NCBI GenBank assembly: GCA_027627225.1
Contig: CM051029.1
Coordinates: forward strand, 5,676,954-5,740,953
Source: Congeria kusceri
Lineage: Eukaryota; Mollusca; Bivalvia; Myida; Dreissenidae
DNA length: 64,000 bases
Reading direction: 5' to 3'
Part shown: positions 36,801-48,375 of the stretch, one piece after another
Layout of the letters: every line of letters starts with the position of its first letter
Numbering within the stretch: the stretch's first letter is position 1
Notes under the pieces: model-generated
What the model was told of the DNA's origin: nothing
The model's database searches: none
The model's input: only the letters and a program-made list of their open reading frames with translations
Position numbers and translations under genes: made by a program

Positions 36801-39800
36801 CATTTGATTGAAATTAATGCGTTAAAATCTGCTAATATCACATGTCAACCGCTATAAAATTCAGTATTTTCTTAAGAGTACATCCATACTGTTCTACAAG
36901 TCAAGCTCACGTATTGTGGACATTTAAGAAGCAGCTTCATTACATGTAAGTACATATGGCTCCAACCCAATACAATGTCTTATTTATATACATGTAATTA
37001 TATTTGCTGATTTAGATCCAGTTTCCAAACCCGTCGTTGTCATCAATGACGAAAGCGTCTCCGAAACGGTTTATATCCGAGAACATGTTATTGTGGAGTT
37101 CCGTTGTTCCGCTGCCGGATATCCACCTCCGTCTTATCGTTGGACCTACCCTGGGGGCAACGCGACTGGAAGCGTTATGAAGTTGCAGTTTGACCGTTCT
37201 TCCATTGCACAATCAATTACATGTGTGGCAACTAACGCGTATTATTCGCTAAATGGGTCGACTGGTACACAGTCAACAACAGATATGACCTCTTTAAAGA
37301 TGAATGTGTCGTGTGAGATAATGCGTTTGTTGGAAGCTCTGGTGTAGTAAACAGTAGTGTTTGTAGAAAACATTAACAATGCTGATTTTTTTTAATGCAC
37401 ATGTAATAATTGTAACCGTTCAGATATAACATGTTATACAATTTTTCTGCTTATTATTTAAAGGTGCCAATCATACACGAATACATTTTCAGACGCCCCA
37501 TCCTTCAAACACTTTGTAAACAAGGCCGATGGGTATACTTTTACTGATATTAAGTTAACACTAATAAAAGGTGACGACATCACGATTTCCTGTGAGTGGG
37601 ACGCTAATCCACAGGCCCGCGTATTCTGGATTGGACAGCAGATGAATTCTTCTACATTAGCCGTCACTAATATACAGCAGGACACGATCTGGACTTGTCT
37701 TGCCTTTAACATTGTTCTCGTCGGAAATGGACAGGAAACACAAGTACCCATGAAACAGACCTTGTCGGTTTCAGTATTATGTAAGTATATGCATTTGAGG
37801 GGTGTGTTGAGTATTTAGGTCATATTTTCGTGCATGCGCCTCCGTGTGCATGCGTCGTTTCAGGTTCTTTAATAGAACCATTTTCATATTTTGTAGATGT
37901 TAGAACTATTTCAGTTATAGGGTGCATTGCGTGAATTATATTACCGAACTGTGATTCAAACATTTCATTTTATCAATAAATTGTTTTATTTTGAACGCAT
38001 GTGTTATCCCGAACGTCTCATGTAACTACGTAGTGTGTATGTGTTTTACTTGCTTTCAACAAAGATGGACCTGACCATCCTACTGTAAGGTATAGCGTAT
38101 TGCCAGACCTGTCTAACAATGGAACCGTGCCAGCCAATGGAACCATCTCATTGATCGAAAGCAGCAGTGTACAGCTGACCTGTTCGGCTAACAGTAACCC
38201 GACTTCCACATATAAGTGGGGTCCAGCTTATAACAATGCCGTGCGTAATATAGCAAACGTTTCAAGAAATGCAGATGTAACGTTCACATGCACAGCTGAG
38301 AATGTTATGGTCACTTCTCTGAGAGGAAACGTAACGGGCAGAACTAATACAACAGTTCGTTTTTATATTCTGTGTATGTATGGATATATAGATTATATCG
38401 AAATGACTGTCTCATACCATGCAATAACAACACTTTTAAACAAATCATAAGCTGCATGTTATCTCAAATTCTAATATTAGACGGCCCAGAGAACATTGTG
38501 GCAAAATACAACAACATCACACATATAGACCTTGTGGTGAAAGTAACTGAAGGCTCGTCGTTTGAAATATCCTGTTCGGCCAAAAGTAACCCAGCCTCGA
38601 GTATTTCTTGGTATGGACCTGGAACACATATGGGGAATGTATTGTCCATAAGTAACGCTAGCAGGGACCGGAAAAACAACATCACATGCACCGCAATGAA
38701 CGCCATGGTAGACAGTCTAGGAAACAGAGAAAGCAAGTCAGCACAGCTTACTGTTATCCTTGATGTTCTGTGTAAGTTACTATTATTACGTATGCGCTTG
38801 TTGTGTACAGTTTTATCATCATGTTGTAGAGTGAGCATGTACCCTCTAGTTCTATTTGCTTGTAGTTACTTCTAGCGATTTACATCGTACGTACGCAGTG
38901 TATAACAATCACACAGAAAAGCCTCTATAAATGATAAATATTCAAATCTATTAATAAGGCATAAATTAAAACCACTTAAATGTACAAAATGTTTATTGTA
39001 TTGTTACTACAGACCCACCGACTGTTCAGCAGATAGCGAATCAAACCGTTCTTCTCAACACGTATTTCACAATGGTGTGCAACTTGACCAGTGTTGGTAA
39101 CCCACCGGAAACAAACTACACATGGCTAAGTAATGGTTCCAATATTGCTGTCGGCACAATGCAGACATTAACAATTAACCACGTCGAATTAACAGATGAA
39201 GGCGAATACCGATGTAATGCAACAAACAGAATGCAGCCTATTGGCAGCGAAGTAGTGTACGGGTTTAGTAAGACAGCATTCTATATAAATGTTCAGTGTA
39301 AGTTGTATGAGTAACCCACTGTATTGAATAATGATGTTGTTTTCGAATTAATACACAAATTATAATTTTAAAATTATTAAGAAATTTCTTTATGTTTGTA
39401 TAATATCGTTTGATTTTGTATAAACTGCTAATGTAATTGCTTGGAAAGACGCATTCACAAGTATTATATTGGTATTTGTAGAGATTGTGAACAAAATTTT
39501 GAACGTAATTGTAACATGAATAGTGCAAATTAAAGATAAAATGCACGATGTGTTGATTACGTCATCTTTTAATTAGCCTGAGAGTCTTCTTCCAGATAAG
39601 GCACACATACAGGCATTCGAAGCAAATGAATATAGCATCCAAATTATGGTTGACCAGGACGAATCAATACAGCTAGTATGCAATGCCTTTGGTGACCCCG
39701 TGCCGTTAATTCGTATTGTGAACGCAACTCGTGGGATTGATTCACTTCTAATAGAACAAGAAGCACACACCGCGAAATATAACATTCATCAAACGAGATG

Positions 39801-40941
39801 TGAATATGATGGTGGAACGTACAAATGCCTGGCATACAATAAATATAACACGGAACAACATGAAAACATTATTGCTGTCGTTGTAAACTGTAAGTGATAT
39901 ATATATCACTACTTTTAAGATATTAACTATGGAACAAATTACAATGTACGTTTATATAGTTATTAACACTTGTTTATTTGTTTGGCATAGGTTCTCCAAG
40001 AGCGTCGCCATTTTCTCCTCCTATAACAGAATTGTACAGAGCTCCCAACGACTCAGCTGTGTTAACTTTCACAATTATGGCCTATCCTGAACCCAAGTCT
40101 TCCGACTTCACTTGGTACAGGCGTCTAGATGATGAATGGAAGGACGTGTCCATTGACTCAAACAACGTTCGTATTAATATATCTGATGATAAACTGCAGA
40201 CACAACTGGTGATTCTCCGTGTGCAAGTTGAAGATTATACAGAATATATGGTTAGCATTACCAACACATTGGGTTCAGTAGCGGAAGTGTTTACGTTACA
40301 CGCACAATGTAGGTATATTTTACAAGGTTAAATATGTTAGCAGATTCACAATTATAATTGCATATGTATAAACATACGTTTTATTTATTATACGAGAACA
40401 AATATTTTAGCCATACCAGAAGTTCCGAAGGGCTTGCTTATTGACCGAGTAGGAAAAACGGATATTATTATTACATGGGTTCCTGGTTTTAATGGCGGCC
40501 AGGATCAAAACTTTACTATTCGATACAAAGAAGACGATATTGAAATCTGGAGAGATATCTACGTAGCAGATTCTGTTGAAATTCACACCTGTACAATTGG
40601 GGGATTAACACCTGGCACGAAATACCGATTCAAAATGCTGGCAGAAAACAAAATAGGCAAATCAGACTGGACTGAAGAAATAACGGAAACTACACATGTG
40701 GATGCAGGTAATTTCAACTGTTGAAACTATTAATTGAACAAGTGTCAACTAACGAGGAGAGAATCAACTAAGAACATATTTTTAAACATACGTAATACTA
40801 AAACATTTATATTTATCACTTTATAGTTTATGCAACTTAAACGTTTTCTTGTTTTGTCTTGAACTAGACCACACACATCAGTTCAGTTATGACTACGATT
40901 CCAATGCAAATAAGGGCAATAATCCATATCTAATTATGTGA
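33858..40941 (+). CDS. Large IgSF protein: signal peptide, nine Ig-like domains, one fibronectin III domain
   Basis: Predicted exons: 33858-33930, 34040-34381, 35600-35905, 37016-37312, 37493-37780, 38065-38373, 38481-38771, 39013-39297, 39596-39889, 39991-40308, 40411-40707, and a doubtful last exon 40868-40941. Every internal exon is phase 1-1 and open. With the last exon the protein has 1057 residues. The signal peptide has core TLFVALLFM. A second in-frame ATG at 33876 has the stronger start context. Ig domains fall at about 25-138, 139-240, 241-339, 340-435, 436-538, 539-635, 636-730, 731-828 and 829-934. Typical marks are HWFED, YRWTYPG, YKWG, SWYGPG and DEGEYRCNA. FN3 spans 935-1033 (ITWVPGFNGG, LTPGTKYRFKMLAENKIG). 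Many Asn-x-Ser/Thr sites suggest an extracellular, glycosylated adhesion or recognition protein. No membrane helix was found, so it may be secreted or its membrane exon was lost or missed. Confidence 0.75.
34040..34381 (+). CDS. Ig1 exon of the large IgSF gene
   Basis: 114 codons, phase 1-1, between acceptor TTTCACTAG and donor CTAG|GTAAGAG. It reads as a divergent V-like domain: LVFKCRTT for the B strand, VKWRRS for the C strand, and DIWRCSAV for the F strand with Trp in place of the usual Tyr. Extra Cys residues occur in CYCNSTTVYTC. It is the founder-like relative of the broken exons at 612-932 and 44991-45335, so this N-terminal domain has been copied most often. Confidence 0.75.
39596..40308 (+). 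CDS. Atypical Ig8 and Ig9 exons of the large IgSF gene
   Basis: Ig8 (39596-39889, 98 codons) keeps both Cys (QLVCNAFGD and GTYKCLAY) but has no Trp between them; the C strand reads LIRIVNATR. A closer acceptor-like TAG at 39576 would give an immediate TGA, so the CTTCCAG acceptor at 39595 is used. Ig9 (39991-40308, 106 codons) keeps the Trp (DFTWYRR) but has neither Cys of the disulphide: the F strand reads TEYMVSITN, as in I-set domains that fold without the bond. Confidence 0.65.
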
Positions 40942-41010
40942 GTGCGATGTGTTGTAATGACAATTGTGGTTGGTGTTGTGGTTTCTGAAACGACACGAAA
41001 TGTCGTGCGA
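40880..41010 (-). pseudogene. Inverted remnant of the short-tail membrane exon
   Basis: On the minus strand this matches the 29161-29348 membrane exon: acceptor-side TTTCAGAAACC, then ACTCACATAATTAGATATGG against ACACATTATTTTATGG, then ATTATTGCxC, ATTTGxATTGGA. An inserted base shifts the frame and a stop follows. It lies head-on against the large plus-strand gene, directly after its FN3 exon. The proposed last exon of that gene (40868-40941) partly reads the opposite strand of this remnant, which is why I doubt that exon. Confidence 0.6.
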
Positions 41011-41234
41011 TTTTAACTAAGTGAAAAATAACGATTTATTTGAATATGTATAATTTTAATCTATATAAGAGTATAACAATAAAAAAAACACTGTAGTTAT
41101 TGTGCGCTATTATTGGCCTGGCACTCATCAATATTCCGTGTATTTTCGTAAATATATTTTAAGCTGCTAACCCAGATAGGAGACTCAGACATGAACATGT
41201 ATTGATTAAATCCTCAATACGTAACAGTTAAACA

Positions 41235-41305
41235 TGTAGTGCAGTGGTAAGTACGAAACGTTTGTTAGCGTGATGATTTGGGTTCAAATCCCAAAACAGG
41301 CACTT
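41235..41305 (+). repeat. tRNA-like sequence (SINE head or tRNA pseudogene)
   Basis: Box A-like TAGTGCAGTGGTAAGTAC and box B-like GGGTTCAAATCCC lie about 30 bp apart with a good T-arm (TTTGGGTTCAAATCCCAAA). The acceptor stem cannot be closed with the 5' flank, so it is not a working tRNA gene. Confidence 0.5.
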
Positions 41306-41561
41306 TTAATGTATTCATTTATTGATTTGTTTTAATGTATTTAATTGGTCATTTGCTGATGTCATGACACGGAATCTCATCACCCGATTCTGACACAGAA
41401 GAGAGCTGCATCGATACTGCAAACGAAACAGAGTCTTTGTGATTGCATTTTTATGTAGATAAAATAATTGAACTATGAAAAAAGGAAACAAAATAAGATA
41501 CGGAAAAAACGCCATGATAATAAGTGATGTTAAACTAAAAAAAATTAATAAAAAGCCTAAA

Positions 41562-41635
41562 AGATCTTGCCAGGATTCGAACCACAGTCATTGTGATTCA
41601 AAGTCTAAAACGCTATCCACCGCACTTTTCTTCCT
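41562..41635 (-). repeat. tRNA-Gln-like pseudogene or SINE head
   Basis: On the minus strand GCGGTGGATAGCG (box A-like), TAGACTTTGAATCA (anticodon loop with TTG, as in tRNA-Gln) and GTGGTTCGAATCC (box B) appear in order. T-stem and acceptor pairing are poor, which argues for a tRNA-derived repeat. Confidence 0.5.
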
Positions 41636-41769
41636 GACACTTGTTGATAGGTTTTTTTTGTTATATGACTATGAAATCCGTGATTTACACACAAGATAAA
41701 CGTTAAACCGATATAAATAAAACAGCCGAGCGCCACCGGAGATTATTGAGTGCCAGGTCAATAAAATTG

Positions 41770-41942
41770 TACAATACATATATATTATTATCACCATCAT
41801 CATTATCATCATTATTATCATTCAAATTACTAATACTACTACTTCTACTAATCATACACTACTAGTACTACCGTAGTTATAATAATAATAATAATAATAA
41901 TAATCATAATAATAATAATAATAATATAAAAAATAAAAATAA

Positions 41943-41982
<40 letters not shown>

Positions 41983-42025
41983 TAATAATAATAATAAGAA
42001 GAAGAATAATAATAATAATTACAAG
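41770..42025. repeat. AAT/CAT trinucleotide microsatellite
   Basis: A TCATCATTAT run (41790) passes into a long AATAATAAT run ending in AAGAAGAAG. It lies about 0.9 kb from the inverted membrane-exon remnant. This recalls the intact minus-strand gene, where a similar array follows the membrane and stalk exons. Confidence 0.85.
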
Positions 42026-44990
42026 AAATAGACGAAGAAGAAAACAAAATAAAAGTTGTCTCCACCATGTTGGAGTCGATGCAGTTGTAGCTAAAACAAT
42101 AACATACATATTTTAGCAGCAATGTAATGGACATTCTGATTACAACGCATTTAAAAAAAAAAATAATTAAAAACATGTCCTACAAATATATATTTAATGT
42201 TGTTTCTACACCCTCGAAAGAAAATCATACATTATATTGCACAGCTTTAACCTCACCCGTGCAAATATCAGATGATATTGCACAGGACGTTGTTTTGTTC
42301 AAATATGACGTCATAATACGACGTCATTTACGAATATGTTAAAACATTAGCTCCGGATGGATTTGTGATGCTATGTTTTGTAGATATTATTGGATCATTT
42401 TTATTTATGTTGGATCTTAAAAGTACAATACATCGCAATCGCCGACTGTTATTGTCTTTAACGATGTGGATTTTGAATAATATACGTTGATTGTGATAAA
42501 ACAACTGTTGTAACGGTTCCTCTATGAACAAACGTAAACGGTAGTTAAGATAAGCAATATAATTACTTGCTTTACTTGTATTTTTGTTTTAATATTATGA
42601 TTGCAACAGTCAGATGTGTGTTTTGTTACTATTCCATCAGCTGTTGTGTAGTGTGAAAGTCATATAATAAAAACAAGTATGTCGCCTCCTTCAATGTGAA
42701 TTTTGATGTGCACCATCACATGATATTGTACATATAAAAGTCCTTATTTGTATAATAGTGTATGGCCATGCAGTCAATAACTGTTTTATTATATGATCAT
42801 TGTATCTATAAGAATCAAATATGTGACTCATACATGCAGTTTTTGAAATCGAGCAAGTTGTTAACAATTGAACATATCCGATGAACATATACAACATAAT
42901 AGTATGTCCCTACAAGCTAGTGGCATACATAGATACATGCCATCGGGATCAACTATTATGCAAGATTCCATATAAATGTAATGACCCGTATGTCACTAAG
43001 TGTTTGATTATATAATCACTGTATTCCAAATGTCAGTCTGTTTCTGATCTGTCTAGACATTTAAAATTCGCATTTAGTCCATTGTTAGACAGGTACCCAC
43101 ACAGCGTACGCAGCACATCTTCTGCAAATAACCACGGGTTGAAGTTTGATACTAAACTAAGTTGATTCCAATAGGCAGTTGCCATAAAGACTAATTTCAA
43201 TTCTTGGAAATCTTAATGACAATGACAAAATCTAAAAGCGATATAAGTGGTTGACGTATTCTCTGTTATGACGTGGTTATATTGCGTCAATTATACATTA
43301 TTTTCATGTTGGTGAATGGATAAGAATGGCTGCAACAGGGTAGGTAATTTATTTTTACAACAATAGGTATGTTCCCGTTGGAGAAACTACGCAAATATCG
43401 ACATGATTGACACTTAAATAATTACATAAGATATTCGATAAAATAAAGGTTAGTGTGTACATAAAAACATTTTATAAGGCGGGATTATGTTGTGTTGTTT
43501 GATTGCTGAACGGGACTTAGTATTGTACATTTACATCGCGGCACCAATATATGTAACTATCTATATGTACTGTTTCTATACATCTACACTATAAACAAAG
43601 CTTATTATAGTGTACATATATATACGTATGGAACACAAACAAACATTGATACAGGTACCCGGGTAAGTTTCATTCAGCGTTTTACATATTAGTGTAATTA
43701 ACACAATTTTATACAAATGCCTACCACCTAGTTACCAAGCTATTACCATACGTGTTTAGGTTTACCGCTTGATAAACTGTTAATACATGGCCGTTTTCTC
43801 GGCAAACACATAATGCCCGTATACGGCGCGGAACTAAGACATGAATTATTAATAAAAAATAAGTGTGGGGAAAACCGGAATTTCATGAATACCCCATGAA
43901 TTTCGTTTCGTCGACCACTGCCTTTTCCAATGAAATGCGTATTTATCATATAATAAAAGGTTTTAACTAATTTAACTATCAAAAATATTCGTATGGTTGC
44001 AGAATCTGCCGAGGGTTAACATTCTGAAAACAACAATTGGCTCTGTCTTTTCAACACTGTGAAGACCCAAATTAGGTCACTATTGACAAACAACGAGCTT
44101 CTAAAGCCTAAAAAACAAACAAATATGTGAACTAATTGAACAAAAGTAGTCGCATTATAAGAAGCAGTTCTGGTATTTTGACAAGATACAGCATTTTTAA
44201 AACAATCCATTTAGCTATTTCAGAAAACAAATCCAATGCCTAGACCAATGAAAGTGTGCTTATTGTTTGATCATTTGATTAATTGGTTTAATTATATTAA
44301 ATGATCCTTTATTTACTGAATAGAATATTTATTTCTAAAGTTTCAAAAAACACACACATAACTTTAGTAAAATATTTAATGGTATATATGTCAGGAGGCG
44401 TAAAATACGATTTAGTATTTAAACATTATGTGTCATTCTAATCTAGTCGGCATGCGACAGAATAAATGAATTATAATTGAAAACCTTCCAAGTAACCTGG
44501 TTTTAAATATGTATGTTGGACGTCCACTATACATCCCTAATTTGCAAAATTACTATAAACAGCAAATATATTCGTTAACTATAGTCCACCCCTTTACCGT
44601 GGCGTATAAAGTGAAAATGCAACTGTCGTGACCTATGTGATATTTAAAATACGGGGTGCGGATAGACAGAAGCGAATATAATTCATAACGACATTAGCCG
44701 TTATGTTGCCACAGAGGAAGTTGGAAATAACTTTCAAGACGAATTCTAATTATGGATAGCTTTGTGTTTGTCTTCATACTTTATATAAAAAGGGCTATAC
44801 TGGTTGCAAGGTAGATTTAAAAATGTTAATATTAATGTATACATATTAACTCTGTTTTGTGTTGGGCAAAGCATTCATTGGTATTTAAATATAATCGCTT
44901 ATATATACTTGCATCAAGGACATAGTATGCTCCTATTGATCTCATGCAAATGCTAATGTATCAAAACAAAACCATTACTAGTTAATACAG
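42026..44990. other. no recognised gene
   Basis: AT-rich. I searched the plus strand for a membrane exon of the large IgSF gene and for a signal exon for the 45.0-kb Ig exon. The only weak candidate is ATG at 44753 with a hydrophobic run (MDSFVFVFILYI), but its donor is in the wrong phase. Short frames elsewhere show no domain. Confidence 0.4.
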
Positions 44991-45335
44991 GTGACGCAAC
45001 AAACCCGGCACTGAATGTGGATACCAATGATGTTTTCGTCAATAGCAGTGTATCATTCGCATGCTCAACGTCAACTCCATCGACTTGTTATGCCTGGTAT
45101 AAAAAAGATAAAGGTCCCACTGCAGAAACAATTGCCATTCATTAGCGGTGGAAAGAAGACACAAAGACATGCTTTGCAGACAATAATAATATGGAATGTT
45201 CGTGTAATTCTTCACAGATCTATACATGTTCTATTCCGTCAGTGACTTCAGTAAATGACGGTCAAATATGGTATTGCAAAGCTGTTATCAATGGAGTATA
45301 TGTTGACAATAACATTTATACGTTCGGATTAATAT
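44991..45335 (+). pseudogene. Ig exon of an IgSF receptor copy, one in-frame stop
   Basis: Between acceptor AATACAG and donor ATAT|GTAAGTATG lie 345 nt, phase 1-1, exactly 115 codons with a single interruption. The protein matches Ig1 of the large gene: NVDTNDVFVNSSVSFACST, then CYAWYKKD (C strand with Trp), then FADNN, CSCNSSQIYTCSI and GQIWYCKAV in the F strand. The lone TAG at 45141-45143 falls just after ETIAIH. Splice sites and frame are otherwise intact, so inactivation is recent, or the codon is a polymorphism or an assembly error. No signal exon was found upstream. Confidence 0.7.
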
Positions 45336-45398
45336 GTAAGTATGTAATATAGTAATATATGTTTATTGTCGCAATATCATTCACTATTTATTCTGCTT

Positions 45399-45411
45399 TT
45401 TTTTCTACTAT

Positions 45412-45501
<90 letters not shown>

Positions 45502-45655
45502 AGCTACTACTACACCAACTACTACTACTACCACTATTATTACTACTACTACTACTACTGCTACTACTGCTACTACTATTACTACTACTACTACTACTAC
45601 CACTACTATTACCACTACTACTATTAGTACTACTGCTACTACTAAGTACTACCAC
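45399..45655. repeat. TAC/TTA trinucleotide microsatellite
   Basis: About 250 bp of ACT triplets with scattered variants, beginning 64 bp after the donor of the 45.0-kb Ig exon. The poly-Thr, poly-Leu, poly-Ser and poly-Val frames on both strands are artefacts. Confidence 0.9.
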
Positions 45656-48250
45656 AACAAATTGATCAGATGTTCGTCGGATTTGTCGCACCTTAAAAGC
45701 GTACATATTGACCTAACAAAAATACGTTGTTTTGCGCTCGCAGCTACAGTTTTGACCCGCACTGGATTGTTTGTTTCATTAATGATTCTCAATTTAGGAT
45801 AAACGCAGACATTTTCCTGTAACCATATCATAACAAGCAATTGGTTCTGATATAGACGTGTATTAGAAACTCTTTGGACGCTAGTTTAAGTACAGAGCAC
45901 ATAATTTATTAACCAAACCGTAAATCGCTAATAACTAGTCAGTCACATCTGCCATATGTTTTTCGACTCAGTTTTTTTCAAACTATTGATTGTGAAAACA
46001 CAACGAGCTGTTTGTTTGTCAGCATTCATTGTCTAATTAAAGATGATTGGTAGCAAGCTCTTGTAATATCAGCAGACACAACTGTTAGTTAAAGGATTAT
46101 CTTGATGATAACGCATGTGTACAATTGGGTGTCTGGAATATGTCAAATGGGGTGATTTTCTTTTACATTTAGGACAGTTTTGACCAGCTGTGTGTCCTTG
46201 ATTTCCTACTCATAATATCCACACAAGTTGTTTTTGACATGTCCATTTTATTTATCCAACGTATCTTTCTGGGGTATATTTTGTTCAAATTTATATATTA
46301 AGGTACATGTTTATACCAGAGGGCCAATTCATTATGTTAGTTATTAATTTTAATTTATGTATTGCTATATTTTGTTAACAGTTGGTAAATATTTGAACAA
46401 TGTATGTTGACATAAAAATACTTAGCCAATTTACTGCAAGGAACAATTCGAATCCAGTGTTGAAAACTGAATCCGCTAAAGCAGTATGCAAACTATCGGG
46501 TAGTCTCAAGCTTTTTTTTTTAAATTGAGGCAACGCTATTATGATTTTAGGAGTTTTGAAATTATAATAAATACTTGGCAATGTACGTTCACGGTGTTGT
46601 ATTTTGTATTTTATCAATAGCGATGCGATTGATTATTCAAAGTCGCTGCTGAAGTGTAGCTGTTTTATACCATGTTTTATAAATGGTAACCGTCGAAAGT
46701 GGTAATCTGACTAATGTGTTATTATGTCTTCAATGATACCCGCCATCTGGATGGTTGTACCATATAGGCTCGCAGCACCAGCAACACTTTGTTTTTAGTT
46801 TGTGCTGCACAAATACGTCTCACCTGTGGAACCGCTGCACAATAGATACATTGATATATTTCAATATGCGATATTTAAGAAGCATCGTGTTAATAAACAT
46901 ACAGTTGCCTAGGCCTTATACAGCTTTTAAGCAGATCACCAGGATGACGTGCTTGGGATACACTGTACCATTGTATGAGTTAAAATAAACAATATATACG
47001 TACGTACCGATTATACAACGTTGGATATAAACTTATGTTAAGTTTCTATAGTGTGTTTTTTTAATATAGATAATATTTTTGTGTAATTGATTTACTTAAG
47101 TATTTTGAATAATGAATGAGCTGCATACACGTACATTTACCGTCGGTCGTTCATTTATTCACACAATATAACCGTAATTTAACTTTGTGTAAGAGGACAT
47201 ACACGATATTCTTTAAACTTACATGAACATGTGCGTAGCATTGTAGTGCTAGAGACATACATGTATTGGTTTAAAAAATTCAATACAAAATATATTAGCA
47301 CACGGTTTTTGTGGTTTATATATCGGTATGTTTAGTACCTTTTTATTTGTAATATAAACCGGCTATTTCACAAGACTGGACTACTTTTTGCGCACTGTTG
47401 CACTCAAGGTCAGTTGTGTTTACCATTGGTTAAAATAAGAACAATGCGTATTGTCTGTCCATTTTAATAAAGATAAAGAATATAAACAACTAGTCATATA
47501 TCAGTTGTTGCCAAATGTTGCTTAAATAACATGCATTGTTAACGTCATACATTAAGAAAAACATATGTATCGATACTTTAAAAACATTCGTTCGTTACCT
47601 ACAACAACTGCATATATACATGCTGTCAAAATGTCTGAATATCCAGGTCATAATATCACTATTGGTTCTAGCAAAGTATCAACTGACCCGTCCAAGCTCC
47701 AGCCTTCCTTTATCAGCCTCTGACCTTGCCTCAAAGTGTTGAATTCATGGCTCAGGAAACGCTCACCCCACCCAGTCACTTCAGCACTACGTCGCAGCAA
47801 CATTCTTTTTCAAGGTCTAACAACTTTGCCTCTTCAATTTTGGCACTACATTTACTAGTTGGACCATCAGTATAATATAATCAGTTTGTGATATCCGGAG
47901 TTTATCGTTAGGTCCACCGAAATGCAGAACAAACAATGCTGGTAAAACACCACAAACTCCATTCTCGTTGTTAGAAACAGAAAGTGAAAGCGTGTGATTT
48001 GCCTGAAATGAAAAATGTACTTCCATGAAATAAACATGTATTTGTTTAAAACCTCAGACATACTCAAACAAAACATAATACAATCATACTCAAAGATAGA
48101 ATATCGTTTAGTTTAACATCATATCAATTAGTCATGTTTGTGTTTTTTAGGAACGGGGAGTAATACACTGACCTTGATTATGGTTAAATTGAAAGCAAAG
48201 TAATGAAAGCAATGAATCAATTTAATACGTAAAATGCTAGATAACGTGGA
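45656..48250. other. no recognised gene
   Basis: AT-rich. The minus frame 45649-45840 has a weak likeness to the F-strand end of the minus-strand receptor (RCDKSDEHL against TCHKSDNTDL). The minus frame 47817-48026 opens after an ATTTCAG acceptor-like site and reads ANHTLSLSVSNNENGVCG with later GGPNDKL. I cannot name it. The other frames look like chance. Confidence 0.3.
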
Positions 48251-48256
48251 TAAATA

Positions 48257-48375
48257 GAATATTAGGTAAGTGTTGAATAAAGATCAAGTTTATTATGCTC
48301 GGCACGAAAATGAAAAGCACTCGCCAAGACTCGCATGATAAACTTGATCTTAATTCAACACTAACCTTATATTCT
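48257..48375. repeat. Hairpin element with 43-bp arms
   Basis: The arms 48257-48299 and 48333-48375 are nearly perfect reverse complements: GAATATTAGGTAAGTGTTG against CAACACTAACCTTATATTC, and ATCAAGTTTATTATGC against GCATGATAAACTTGAT. The loop is 33 nt. It is probably a foldback MITE; if transcribed it would form a long stem. Confidence 0.75.

Noticed and set aside
39576..39595. Alternative acceptor TTAATTAG for the Ig8 exon
   Set aside because: Joining there gives a TGA in the second codon; the CTTCCAG site at 39595 keeps the frame open.
41235..41635. Functional tRNA genes
   Set aside because: Box A and box B are present but acceptor and T stems do not pair properly, so they are tRNA-derived repeats or pseudogenes.
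45359..45802. Poly-Thr, poly-Leu, poly-Ser and poly-Val frames
   Set aside because: By-products of an ACT triplet array in an intron; no codon variety or domain.
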